This document shows positions 32,601-43,480 of a DNA stretch of 64,000 nt, in pieces. Under the pieces are notes generated by a model. That model was not told the origin of the DNA. It did not search any database and saw only the letters and a list, made by a program, of their open reading frames with translations. Source of the DNA: Stichopus chloronotus (Eukaryota; Echinodermata; Holothuroidea; Aspidochirotida; Stichopodidae); the NCBI GenBank assembly GCA_021234535.1, contig SFZH01000008.1:6828897-6892896 (forward strand), written 5' to 3'. The position numbers and the translations under genes are program-made. How positions within the stretch are numbered: position 1 is the stretch's first letter; every line of letters begins with the position of its first letter.

Positions 32601-35600
32601 TGATTTTTATTAAAGTTTAATGAAACTTCACCCCTACGGTACCACTCTTTTTAACTTCCTGAGGAGTGTAATATGTGGCACACCAGGGAAATTTGAAACT
32701 GAAGGCCTGGTGCCATGCTACCAGCTGCAGACACCATCTATGAAAAGGTTAATTGTAAAGGCAATTACTGTACATGATGGCCCATTCACAAAATGTCCAT
32801 ACATGAAGCATAGCTTCAATGGTATCAAGCAGAGCTGGTTGTTTATCATTTGTAATTTATGATTGGGTAAAGCAATTGCAGGTTGACAATTTCATCAAGA
32901 AGCATTCCCAGCTACTATACATCATGCAATAGTTGTGGCCAATTGATACGGCAAACCTCTCATATGCAGCTATTGAATGTACTGAATTAATGCAAACAGA
33001 ATAAAATTATTATTGCAATGTTAGTAAAGCAAAGTTTAACTTTGCATAGGCTTCATAGGTGGTATGCAGCCAAGTATTTTTCTTTTTTAAGGTGATGGTT
33101 TAACACATGCACCACACAGTTCAAGTAGTGACAAATATGAGGTGATCAATTAAGATTGGGAGCATATGGCAAGGTATCAGGTCGTATTGACGCAGGCTGT
33201 GAGTAAGCGACGGCATGTGTGTGTTGATTGTTTCAGAGCTATCTGTACAATCTTTCTGATGTCAATCAGTTTGTTTATTCTTCAGTTTACATTTACATAA
33301 CAAGAAACTGAAAGAGAAGGAAGCGAAGGAAGAATCTCGGGTCACAGGTCAGTTTGATGAGGACACAGGCAGCAGAAAGGAGAGCAGCTATGTTTCTGAC
33401 TTTGGATTTCATACAACAACATGCTGTGGATACATACCTCAGGATAACAGGTGGTGTAAGAGTTGGTTGGTGAGCCATCTCCTTTAAGTTTATTCAGTGC
33501 TGAATATTCAGCAGTTAAATGTTTGCAGTTTGTAATGAATAAGCTCTAGATGATTAATAATGTGGATTGATGCAAATGGATTAAAGATCTGGAAATGTGA
33601 AGAATAGAATGCATTATCTTGAAGATTTTCTTTAATGAATTTGATCAGTTATGAATTATACCCCTCCACAGCTCAGTTGGTACGGTATGGGGGTTAGTAG
33701 TTCTATCATGCAATGTCTTTGCAAATTTCAAATGATTGAAAATTTCCTGATGCAGTAGATTAGAATGAAGCAATACTTAATGTTTACCATTCAGGATAAA
33801 TCAGTACCAACCCAAAAGTCAATTCATTCTGCTACTATGTTGAAAACTCTTTCTCTGATTTGAAACTTTCCATATACTGTACCATTGAACAGTGCAAAAA
33901 CTAACCTGTTAGCAACACACGGAACTTACCTGTCATTCAGTGACCTGGTGCTACCCCAAACCGATGATGTAAAGAGAGGCCTACAGCAAAGAGAAAGCAG
34001 GACACACTAATTTGTGCAGCATCTAGTTAACAAAATGTCCATTTGGCAATAAAACTATTACCAACTTGAACATATTTTGAATATTCATTATTATCATGAA
34101 TCTTGCATATTATCCCTTTTTCCACTCTGTATTGAATTCAAGTCTCGAAAAGGCTTTTCCTGCATGATACAACATGATGTGATAACCAGATATACCGTCA
34201 GGTGTAGGATGTGTCCTCCTGAGAAGGCATAAATGTACATGATATCATGTTTAGAATTGCTGAGTCGTACCTTCTTTTTTCTTATGGGTGACAACTTCTC
34301 TATCTCCCCATTTCTGTTCTCTCTCAGGAATTCTACACGAACCAGAAACTTAAGCAACACATCGATATAATTGAACAGAAATGCGGCGACAGAGAAGTGA
34401 GAGAACTCTGGCCTCAACTTCAGAGGAAGATTCCACATTTGTTTGAGGGTTTAGAGATCGTTCCTGCTCTCCTCCATGGGGACCTCTGGGGTGGAAATGT
34501 AGGAGAAATAGATAAGGAACCAGGTGATGCATAGTCAAACACTTTCAGATCTAAATGCTAATACCCTGGACATTGCGACCTTTGATTACCTGTGCGGTTT
34601 AAGCTCCCAAAGCTGTGTACCTTACTCGGTTGCACCACCCCTTCCTGTTTCACCCTGTTAATCCAAAGAGACCTAATTTTTCACTTCGAGAATAGGAGAT
34701 AGACAAGCGGGAAAGTATTCATTGGAATGAAGATGGATTGGTAAATTGTTAAAATGTAGGCTGTCTTGTGTAAAAAAGGATGAAGAAATTACTTGAAGCT
34801 ATGGTTTTCCTAAAACCTGGCAAGTTGGGATGATTAACTAGTGTTTGGTGTGTGGATCACTCAGTTGAGAGTTTTCTTTATTCAGTGAATAATTAACCTG
34901 TTATCGCATCTCATTTTGCTGCACAAACTGATCAAATTTCTGCACAATTGGAACATTGTGTAGTAGTTGTTGTTCATACATCATTAGGCCTTTGGGAAAA
35001 AACTCAGGAAGAAACAGGAACATAAAATTGTCATTATGTAATTGCATTTTCTTATGGTTGTTTTGTAGTGGGACTGGTGTGCTTCATCTGTGTATTGACA
35101 TTAGTAGATTGTCCTGTTAGGGATTGTGCATCGTAATTTTGACAGAACCAGTACTGCTGACAGACGTAGCAGAAAGTTTGTTGTGATCTTGACCGACAAT
35201 AATTCAAAAGTGACTCACGGCTCTTCTTGTGAACAACACTCTTGGACAAACCTCTCTGGGACGAGCCACTCCCCCCTTTCAACGTTGGCTACAGGATTAC
35301 AGTTGACAGAGTACATTCACTTGTATAGTGCAACATTGGAAAAAGGTGCGGGGTTTTGTTCCATTATCTTGCAAAAATTTAGGAGTATAGCCTCAAGGTA
35401 TGGCAAAGTGTTCCAAAAGTTTTGTCCAAGATTGTCTGAAAATTTCAACAGGCCAGAAGCACGTGTGGGGATCAGTAAAATGGCTTAATTTGCAATAGGT
35501 TAAAATGGCAAAATTGGGAGGGGGCTGATATTCTTTTCATTGAGAAACATTAGCATTGCATATGTGGCATATTTTGGGCCTACGTTGAAGTTGGTTTACT

Positions 35601-37468
35601 GTAATAATAGTATTGTGTGAATGCTGTCAATGTTATTAGGGAGTAAATGGAGGACTAAGTCAAATCCATGTAGAGGTTTGCACCGAATGTGCTAAACAAA
35701 ATACAATCATTGAGGAGGTAACATTGTAATTTCAATGGGTCTTGTGGACCAGGAAACTATTTTAAGGCATTTTGAATGAAACAAATGAGGTGCTTTTGGC
35801 TCAAACTTTGATATCGAAACTGACATCAAAGAATCAAAAACCCCCCCCAAAAAAAAAAGAAAAAAGGGAAATTACTCTAAGCTGTTGGTAGTCAGTTGAA
35901 GAAGACGGATTTGTATTTGTTATTTATTGAAATTGTTCACAATGATGACAAGGTATCTGGTATTAAAGTAATTACACATAACGACTATAATGCTTGACTT
36001 GCAGGTTAATATGAGTGACCTGTAGGCCTCGATATTTATTTTTTGTGATGCATTGTGTCCAAAAATGAGCAATTTTCTTTCAATCATTCTCTCGAAAATG
36101 GCTCGCTAAAAACTCAGGCAATCTCGGACAAAACTCCTTGTGACACCCCGCTCCCAATTACAGTGTTGGCTACAGGATGACTGTTTAAAGGGGAGGGAGG
36201 AGAGGTGCAGTGAGAGGGGAAGGCGAAGTATTAAACAAAAGTAACTGATAAAACTATCTTGATCACCAGGCTTATGGATACATCTTGTCAGGAAATGGCA
36301 AAGGGAATTATGGGTGGCTATTATGGTGGGTTGGGAATGTTTTCTTGAGGTTTTCAGATTAACAACACCCTCAGAGATTCAGATTTTTCAGTTTTGTACT
36401 TAAGGGTGAAAATTGATTTGTTCATTTTCCCAGTTGTATTCGATCCAGCTTGCTTTTACGGCCACTCTGAATTTGACTTTGGGATTGCTTCCATGTTTGG
36501 TGGCTTCTCCAGTACTTTCTTCTCATCATATCACAAGGTCATCCCCAAAGCAGCTGGCTTCTCAGAGAGGCAACAGCTCTACCAGCTGTTTCATTATTTA
36601 AATCATTGGTAAGTCTCATAAGGCTTTTGATGAAATGTTTCCTCACTTGACACACAAAACTGAATCAAAGGGGGGTAGTGTGTCACTTTTGGTTGGGCTA
36701 TTTTTAAGGGGAATATCATGTTTCCTTTGCAGGAAAAAATGCACCGTTCTCAAATTCAATATTTATGGACATGTAGTGGTTGATTATTCAAAATATGGCA
36801 GAGTAGCCTTCTTTTCAATACATAAGTTTATAATATATGGCAGAGTAGCCTTCTTTTCAATACATAAGTTTATCATATAGATAGAAATTTGGTCATTTCT
36901 CGTTCAAGAGTAATTTGTTCACCCAAGGTTTTAAAAAATGTAAAAGATGCACTTTCTTTAACTCATTTTTTGCATTATGTGTGAAGGAAATGAAGCTATT
37001 GCTGAGGTTTATTTAAAAGGCTGAATGGCTTAAAAATAACAAAAACTGTTTCCTGTGTATACCATATCTCTGCATTTTAAACACGTAAATATTTCCCTTT
37101 AAAGTCAGCATTTACATTGATGTTGGTAAAATTATTTTCGTGCCATTCAAGATATCAGTTATTAGGTACTTCATGGAACTATTGCTAGCAGACAGAAATT
37201 ATCTAAACAAGTCCACTGATAATTCCAAAGTATCATCCCTTTGGTAGTCCAAAGCCAGAAGCACGAACAAGAAGTTTGTAAATTAGTATCTCGCTCATGG
37301 TTGTTATCCCATGCGTCTGTAAGTGTGCCCTCTTTTCAATTCCTACCTCTCCTAACCATTAAAACATGTTCTAGATCACTGCGATTTTGCATTTTATTTT
37401 TCAGGAACCATTTTGGATCTGGTTATAGAAGTTCATCTATATCTATCATGAGAAAACTTGCTAAGTGA
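23535..37468 (+). CDS. FN3K: Fructosamine-3-kinase (ketosamine-3-kinase), six exons, one apparent frameshift
   Basis: Family knowledge: FN3K phosphorylates the C3 hydroxyl of fructosamine and related ketosamine adducts on proteins, destabilising them (deglycation); it is a cytosolic kinase of aminoglycoside-kinase-like fold. Seen: ATG at 23535 in good context (A at -3, G at +4), opening [10 protein letters not shown]-loop region [14 protein letters not shown] lysine strand; exon 2 [13 protein letters not shown]; exon 3 [14 protein letters not shown] and [14 protein letters not shown]; catalytic [10 protein letters not shown] in exon 4 (Asp 34481-34483); metal-binding [10 protein letters not shown] in exon 5; stop at 37466-37468. 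The length, about 316 residues once the extra base is discounted, matches the family. Exon 2 needs a 1-nt shift near 27512-27517 to stay in frame, by sequencing error or a real lesion. FN3KRP is an equally close relative, so the orthologue name is approximate. Confidence 0.9.
23679..27379 (+). other. FN3K: FN3K intron 1, 3.7 kb
   Basis: No exon found. Contains the degenerate palindromic repeats at 25847-26035. Overlapping open stretches around 25447-25795 on both strands show no family similarity. Confidence 0.6.
25847..26035. repeat. Degenerate short palindromic repeats
   Basis: Four to five diverged units built on CTTATTTAACCGACAATC and GGTAAATAAGCA. In the best unit CTTATTTA (25901-25908) is complementary to TAAATAAG (25922-25929). 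A related GACAATCAGATGAATA piece lies near 25150. Confidence 0.5.
27380..27568 (+). CDS. FN3K: FN3K exon 2, carries a frameshift
   Basis: Acceptor TTTACAG, donor GTATGT. Starts [20 protein letters not shown] and runs in frame to LIEEHL. After about 27514 family similarity moves to the next frame ([17 protein letters not shown]), so one base (around G27515/G27516) is extra. The unshifted frame reaches a stop 16 codons later, just before the donor. Confidence 0.88.
   Translation, partial: AQKMFEGEEASLKSLLETNTVRVPNPLRVCPHPGGTGAVLIEEHLGHPIFERSFRKTRRAVS
28100..28460. repeat. Candidate dispersed repeat (GTCATGGAAAACCTG type)
   Basis: Begins GGTTCATGGGGTCATGGAAA and ends near ATTCCCTGCAAAGTGCAGGA. 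Repeated (T)CATGGAAAA/GTCATGAAAA wording is typical of a widely dispersed animal repeat; family not identified. Confidence 0.35.
29392..29575. repeat. Fold-back sequence with two inverted-repeat pairs
   Basis: ATAGTGGACTT (29392-29402) pairs with AAGTCCACTAT (29419-29429). AATGGGACTTG (29432-29442) pairs with CAAGTCCCATT (29565-29575). Both pairs are perfect over 11 bases. MITE-like or an end structure of a larger repeat. Confidence 0.6.
29681..29709. repeat. Perfect 11-bp hairpin at head of composite repeat
   Basis: GATTCCTTGCC (29681-29691), 7-nt loop, GGCAAGGAATC (29699-29709). A further copy of the second arm occurs at 31316-31326. Confidence 0.85.
29724..29773. repeat. (GT)n microsatellite
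   Basis: Interrupted GTGTGTGTAT-type repeat between the hairpin and the tandem array. Confidence 0.85.
29790..30810. repeat. Tandem array, seven units of about 145 bp, with DR1 motifs
   Basis: The GA(T/C)ATCTCAA anchor recurs at 29796, 29941, 30086, 30229, 30374, 30519 and 30665, a spacing of 143-146. Each unit ends with a GGTCAAAGGTCATCTGGGGT-like block followed by GGGGGTCAAAACCTGAAAAC. AGGTCAAAGGTCA is exact in five units: 29885-29897, 30174-30186, 30318-30330, 30473-30485 and 30608-30620. The unit ending near 30045 has one mismatch and the last unit is degraded. Confidence 0.95.
33286..33469 (+). CDS. FN3K: FN3K exon 3
   Basis: Acceptor TTCTTCAG, donor GTGAGC after 33469. Reads [20 protein letters not shown], then [20 protein letters not shown] and RWCKSWL. 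Enters in phase 2, which is only compatible with exon 2 if the frameshift is corrected; leaves in phase 0. An earlier GT in the exon would lose the WCKSWL segment that aligns with the family. Confidence 0.87.
33470..34327 (+). other. FN3K: FN3K intron 3
   Basis: AT-rich; nothing recognised. Confidence 0.6.
34328..34523 (+). CDS. FN3K: FN3K exon 4: catalytic loop
   Basis: Acceptor CTCTCAG, donor GTGATG after 34523. [18 protein letters not shown], then [20 protein letters not shown] and HGDLWGGN with catalytic Asp at 34481-34483. Confidence 0.92.
34524..36433 (+). other. FN3K: FN3K intron 4, 1.9 kb
   Basis: An open stretch at 35126-35488 has no family similarity or splice signals that fit the FN3K frame. 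Nothing else recognised. Confidence 0.55.
36434..36608 (+). CDS. FN3K: FN3K exon 5: metal-binding motif
   Basis: Acceptor TTCCCAG, donor GTAAGT after 36608. [20 protein letters not shown] (DPA Asp at 36442-36444, equivalent to the kinase DFG Asp), [19 protein letters not shown] and [10 protein letters not shown]. Confidence 0.93.
36700..37110 (+). repeat. Dispersed repeat, copy A
   Basis: Shares ordered blocks with 43125-43480: GATTATTCAAAATATGG, ATAAGTTT, ATAGAAA, ATTTGTTCACCCAAG, GATGCA, GATTAAAGC-like and GGCTGAATGGCTTAAA versus GACCGAATGGTTAAA. Same orientation. No coding capacity. Confidence 0.65.
36793..36873. repeat. 42-bp tandem duplication inside dispersed repeat
   Basis: Unit starting ATATGGCAGAGTAGCCTTCT at 36793 and again at 36835, nearly identical. 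The copy at 43 kb has only one unit. Confidence 0.9.
37405..37468 (+). CDS. FN3K: FN3K exon 6, stop
   Basis: Acceptor TTTTTCAG. Reads [20 protein letters not shown] then TGA; this matches the conserved C-terminus of the family. Confidence 0.92.
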
Positions 37469-38321
37469 ATGCTCTCGAGAGACAAGCCGCTGCTTTGCTG
37501 AGAAAGATTCAGAGAGCTTGCCACTTGTTTCAGAATCCCATCTTGACGTAAAGAGGTGCAATAACGGTGTGAAAGTAGAAAAATATAGCGGTGGGAGTAC
37601 TTTGGAATGTTTGCTCCGTCTGCCTTCATACCTGTCAGTATTTGACATTTATATTGCAGATTGTACTTTGCGTATTCAGTGACTCCAGCGCAGCCAATCC
37701 TCACATGATATCATACATGTTTATCTCTTCTTGTGAGGTACCTACCCTAACCATTATGTTGTATCTGGCTATCATGTACTATTCTATCATGTAGAAATGG
37801 TCTTCTCAACACATGATATTAGCACATTATTGAAATTCTCTGAGGACTAGGTACTCTGGTGAACAACATGGTAAACCAGAAGGTTTGGAGAGTGCCAGAC
37901 AGACCAAGGAAGGTAAGAAACCCAGAAATTTGGTATAACACTTGAAGCAGTATGTTTGGAATGACTCTCGCTTTATTTTGAAATGACTTCATTTCATCGG
38001 GTCATTCACTCTACGGAAAGCACATGACCAGAGTGAGTTTAAAACAATGAGTCATCAAACCAACTGTGCTCTAGACCTCTTAAAACAGAAACAACTGGGT
38101 TTGCCCGAGTTACACGCCTATATGAACTAGGACAGACTTGTGGTTGTACTGTGATATACCTTATTGCTTTCACATTTGTTACATCCTTAACTCTTCACCT
38201 CTTTTACACTAGTAGTGTAAGCTCTTTCATGTCAAGATTGCTCTAATGAACTTAGCTTTCGTATGATCCTACTCCTTCCATGATGCCTGTACAGTCATAA
38301 GCTATACTGTTGAACAATAAA
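37469..38321 (+). other. FN3K: Probable FN3K 3' UTR
   Basis: No coding signal. The first canonical AATAAA after the stop is at 38316-38321, giving a UTR of about 0.85 kb. Confidence 0.45.
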
Positions 38322-40589
38322 ATACAAAGACTTTCGCGCATTGCTTACATCGCACAGGTCCTTGTCGTGAGCAAAACAGATTACTTTTTGTGAAACAAAG
38401 CAATGTAAATATCAGCTCACTTTTATGCAAACCTTTTACAGAAAACTACTACTCACTTCCTTGGCGTTATACCAAAGCAAAATTATCAAATAAACAGCCT
38501 GATGAATCAGTTTTAATATCAAAAATAGTAAATACTTGCAGTCTGTGAACACCACAACCAGGTTGAAGTGTCGCTTTTGTTAAAATTGATTCAAAGCCAG
38601 CAACAATGATGGCAGAAGAACTAGACAAAACCTTGCACACAACACCAGTCACATGAAGACATTTGTAAACATGAGTCAAGTCATTGTAAACATGTCACTG
38701 TAAACATGAGTCGATGTTATTAATGGAGAGTCTGAAGCATCATGTCAGTCACATGACAGGAAAGACTCTTTGGCATATATGTGTCGTGGGTAATTGGAAC
38801 GAACTCCAGACAGCTGTTAGTTGAGGTTTTGTGCGGTATCAACCTACAAATGTTGAAATTCAGCAATGAATTCCATTACCACCAGGAAGCTGCTTTTGAA
38901 AGAACTAACTTTTTATTTGCAGGAAAATTATTTTTGAGTAATTCTCTAGTGCTTAAGGAAAAGACTATACAGACAATTAACTGTTGCTTGATGATACAAT
39001 AAATGCAAGAAATCTGTTTTACTTTGACATTTTGTGTATTTTGTCATATTTTTCTGATCTTTTCAAGTCTTCAGAATCTAAAACACCAGCATTTTCCAAA
39101 GTAGTTTCCAGAGACAGAGAGAGCTAGTGATCACTTTAAAGAATCCTTAAGTACACTGTGTACTACTTCATATCGTCAAAGGTTGTTACATGGCTTGACT
39201 CTTATCAGTTTGAATTTTCATACAAAAGTCTTCTGTTGTCCCAGGGAAACTTAATGGCATTTGCCCCAGTGCATCCTGGCAAATAACATCTGGAAAGGTG
39301 CTTCCCAACTACACTTCCTTTGTGGCTGCTTTAAATATGACCAGATATGTTTCAAACAGCATCATGAAACATTATGCAGACAGTCATAACAATACCATGC
39401 TGTCAGCGCAAACACACACTTTAATCCTACACTCCCATGTCCTTTGTTGGGGTTGTTGCAGGAGGGGGGTGGATGTGGCATGGTTGCTCCCTACCTGTAG
39501 GTAATCATATGTAGTGGATCAGACTTCATCAAATAATAGACAGGAGTTACAGCTGGTGGCATGGGCTGGCGTGATGGGCTCAGAAAGTGATAGCAGCATC
39601 TTCATGCAAGGACATAATCTTCATTAAGATTGAGTTCATAAAATTCTTTTTATACACAGGGGCAAACCGGCCTTGTTGTCATTATCTGGAAGATATGATG
39701 CTTATTGACTAGAGTCGTGAGATTTTTTGCACCATTGCTGCTGCTCTGATAGTCTTATCACTTCCATGACTGTACACATGATTTGGCAACTTTGTTTACA
39801 ATGACAAACATCAAACCATACAACCCCGACAAGTCCAACTGATATGGTTAAAGGTTCTAAACAGATGTGCAAAGGAGAGCTTATTTTACAAAACTAGTGA
39901 CTTAAGTTGGTCGGTTTGTGCAGGTTTGTTGTCTAATTTTCAACTCACCTTGCAGAGCTTTCTTAACACTCAGATATTCTACTTGTCTCCTCACACAGAA
40001 AATAATTTTTCGAGTTATGAAAAGTATTCAGTTAGGCTTGCAAGACTTCTTGTTAGATGAATCTGGATTTCATGAGAAAAACCGTCAAATGTACTTCAAA
40101 TAAATATCAGACTGATGTGATGTCTCTGATTTGTTTTTCAAACCATTCTTAAACAAAAACCTGCCAGTTGGTTTCCCAGGTGTCACCATAAAAAATTTTT
40201 AGATTGACATTTAAAGAACCACTTTAAGTTTTTTAATCATCGATTTGTTTGATAATAGCAAGGCTGATGTATTTGATTAGGTCTAAAATTACCTGTGATG
40301 TTTACATATAGTTCATGTCGATAAGCAAAGACAAACTGGGACCATTCCCAAACTAACATTATATCTTCATTATCAGTGATTTAATTTTTTTTTCTTTGTT
40401 GGGTTTACAATCTCACCTCTGCCTCACCTTCGGCTTTTGGTTCCAATAAAATCGTAACCTCCTTAATCATGATACTGTTTGTGTGTTAGTCATGTCTTGC
40501 TTGTGAACACGGATGCTTCAACTGATGTCATACTTTTGACATATAGGCTCAATGTCGAGCACAAAAACCCCATTTTTTTTTTTTTTTAT

Positions 40590-40900
40590 GGAGGTCGAAG
40601 GTTAAGTAACTTCAGCAAATGTGAAAACTTTGTAAACAATATTTCAAGAATGGAAACATGGACTGATCTCATATATTCTTCGTTGATAGATCACAAACTT
40701 ATTGTTTGTTTGCTGAAGATCGAAGGTTATGTGACTAGACAGATAATGAGGTGAGGTCAAACTGTGAAAACCTTGTAAAATCTTGCAAGCCTACCATAGT
40801 CTGATCTGATATATGGTGATTCGATATAGTACATTGTTTAGAAAAACCCTTAATTTTGTTGGTTTTGATCAGAGGTCATTTGGGGTCAGCAGAGGTCAAA
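40590..40900. repeat. Diverged relatives of the 145-bp DR1 repeat
   Basis: Blocks GAGGTCGAAGGTTAAGTAAC (40591), GAAGATCGAAGGTTATGTGA (about 40715) and AGAGGTCATTTGGGGTCAGC (40871), followed by AGAGGTCAAACTGAGAA, keep the order and spacing of the FN3K-intron array with much decay. Confidence 0.55.
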
Positions 40901-41109
40901 CTGAGAAACGTGGGTAAACGTTACACGCCGCTGTAATGTGGCTGAATGGAAAAAGGTGGTGCCATTTGAAACTATGATGTCTTGCAACCGGGGGATTGCC
41001 GGGTCATAGTAAGATGGGTTTCAAGTCCAAGATTAATCTACAAGGTTTTCCCACCTAACCACCTAAATTAACGTCTAGACTGACTGTAAAAAATATACCA
41101 AATTTAACA

Positions 41110-42380
41110 ACAACAAAAATGATTAGGTTGCCATGGTGGTCACCCGACATGAATTTTTGAGCAGAGTACTGCTGATAATATTAAGGACAACCCAAAGGCA
41201 TTCTTTTCTTATACACTTCTGTAGGTGTTAACAGAAGGTTAATGATACTGTTGTTTCTCTTAGGGATCCTAACGCAGATATTGTAGTCACTGATAGTCAA
41301 GATCTCGCGAACTTTCTTATGTAACGATTATTTTGTGTCGGTTTTTAGAAGCTCCTGGTCCACATGCAATCTATCCAAATTTGTTGAGGTTATTTGCTCA
41401 TTATCACTGTGTTCCACTGTCACTGGGTTTTTAGTGAATTCTTAGGTAACGTTCCTGACGACTGAAGGTGTGCTAACATCACCCCAGTTCTTAAGGAAGG
41501 TACTAAGACGCAGCCCTTGTTTGTAAGGTCATGGAATCTATTGTTAATAAGTCTATGATTAGTTCCTTCAGTTAGCCTCATTCGTTAATCACAATGTGTC
41601 ACCATGGCTTTTGTCAGAAAAGGTCCTGCCTCACTTACATCTTGGAATTAATGGAAGACGTTACTAGTTCATTGAATAAGCAGCAGGGTGTTGATGTTGC
41701 TTTCCTAGATTTCCAGAAAGCTTTTTATAAGGTTCCTCACCGGTGTCTTTTGCTTAAGCAAAAACAGGGTAGGTATTCGCGGTAATTCACTGATCTGGAT
41801 TCAGAATTGGCTCTGTGATGAGAAACAAAGGGTGGTCTTAGGTGGTTGTGCACCTTCGTGGCAGAAGGTTACTAGTGGGGTCTCCCGTGGGTCTGTGTTG
41901 GATCCTCTCATGCTTATTGATTTCATTAATGACCTTGATGCTGATATTGTGTGCAGAGCCAAGAAGTTTGCTGATGAAACGAAACTGTATTCTGAGGTCT
42001 CCTCTGAAGGTGATTCAAAGTGTTTTCACATGGACTTAGACAAGGTTTTGCTTGATCTCAGGAGTGGCAAATGCTCTTCAGTATTGATAAATGCAAAGTA
42101 ATGCATAATCCTAGGTAGGCCTATTCTTACACTTTGCATGCAAGAGGTTTCTGTTGAAAGGGACTTAGGTGTCTGCATAGATTCTTCTTTACAACCATCT
42201 AAGCAGTGTGTTGAGGCAGCTAACGGAGGGAATAGGTTCTTAGGTATGGTTAAGAGAAATTTTAGTTTCCTTAAGCAAGATATTGTTGTAAGGCTTTATA
42301 AGCAGTTGGTTAGGCCGCATGTAGAGTATGCTGTTCAAAATCGAGCTGGGTGGGAGAGCTCTGAAAAAATTTCATTATGT
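41110..42380 (+). pseudogene. Decayed CR1-like LINE reverse transcriptase, 5'-truncated
   Basis: Translations in shifting frames show reverse transcriptase blocks in order: DNPKAFFSY and DPNADIVVTDSQDLANFL (about 41185-41325), APGPHAIYPNLLRLF (about 41350), VDVAFLDFQKAFYKVPHRCL (about 41690), GNSLIWIQNWL and GVSRGSVLDPLMLIDFINDL (about 41880), then a KFADETKL block in place of KFADDTKL, and RDLGVCIDSSLQPSKQC to YKQLVRPHVEYAVQ (about 42160-42345). Stops and at least two frameshifts, plus the Asp-to-Glu change in the catalytic FADD, make it inactive. No endonuclease domain was found. Confidence 0.85.
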
Positions 42381-43124
42381 GTAATAAGGACACTTTGTCA
42401 AGAAGGGTACGTACCTAGGATTTTTTTTTTTTTTGGGGGGGGGAACCCCTTTAAAACCCGCCGACACTGTTGTGCCTGTGTCGTAGTCTTTTAAATGGGG
42501 TACCTATTGCCATCAGACTTTTTGATGTCAGTATATCTGAACATTGTTTCGGAAAATACAGCAATGATTTATTGCTATATTTATCCAGACTGTAGAAGAT
42601 GAAATTTCTCTTTGCGAAGGACTTCGGAACCACCAAATAATCGCCTTATCTTTTAATTCATGGAACGTGCGGTTGGCATAAATATGATTCGTGCACTCAA
42701 CTTTAACCATAGGCACTTGGACATCCACACAGACTAAAACAAAAAAAAAACAGAGCAATAGTAGTTCATGATCTGTATTCGAAATGGGTAAATGCATTTT
42801 GAGAGGTCACGTTGTATTTGTTTCAGGCACAATGTAGGGGAGGGAAGGGGGAGTGGTCGGAATTAAAAAGAAGGAGGGCTTAGTCGGAATTTGTAATATT
42901 CAAAAGCCGTTTGGATGGAAAAGCTGAGATCCGATGTTGTAAACAGCTGAAAAATTCAACCATCAAAATGGGAGACCACTGCGGAAAGTTCATGGGGACA
43001 AAGGCTCTTGCTTGATTTCAGTAATATTAAGGGGGTAGCTGGCGTGTTCATCACTTAAAAGATAAAAGTGTAATATTAACACACCCAGAACATTACGTTG
43101 CATGAATCTATTTTTTTCATTTAA

Positions 43125-43480
43125 AAGGGAAATAAGACGTTTGTTTTACAGAAAACATCCATATTGTTAAAACCAATGTTTGTGTATGCAGAATGATAGA
43201 TTATTCAAAATATGGAAGGACAGTAGTCTTATTTTCTAAGAAATAAGTTTCTCACAGATAGAAACTCAGTTATTTGTTGCCACACTTGTTTGTTGCCACA
43301 CTTATTTGTTCACCCAAGCTTTTCAAAATTAAAATGATGCATCTTCCGTTACTCATCACCGTGCACAATTTTTTTAGGCGATGAAGCTTTGGCAGACGTT
43401 TATTGATGAGACCGAATGGTTAAATAATGACTAAAGCTATTTCTTTAGTATGTCATGTTGGTGTATCCTAAACGCCCTAT
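43125..43480 (+). repeat. Dispersed repeat, copy B
   Basis: Second copy of the 36700-37110 repeat. It also contains a short local duplication, TTTGTTGCCACACTT, at about 43275-43305. Confidence 0.65.

Larger units (their letters stand above)
27569..33285 (+). other. FN3K: FN3K intron 2, 5.7 kb, repeat-rich
   Basis: Holds dispersed-repeat candidates at 28100-28460, fold-backs at 29392-29575, the hairpin/microsatellite/tandem composite at 29681-30810 and a possible inverted-end pair at 28850 and 31807. No exon found. Confidence 0.65.
36609..37404 (+). other. FN3K: FN3K intron 5
   Basis: Mostly occupied by a dispersed repeat that also occurs at about 43125-43480. Confidence 0.6.

Noticed and set aside
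33286..33453. Shorter FN3K exon 3 using an earlier GT
   Set aside because: Would drop the segment aligning to the conserved W-x-x-x-W and would not match exon 4 phase.
35126..35488. 120-residue open frame in FN3K intron 4
   Set aside because: Does not fit the FN3K alignment, which is continuous from exon 4 to exon 5.
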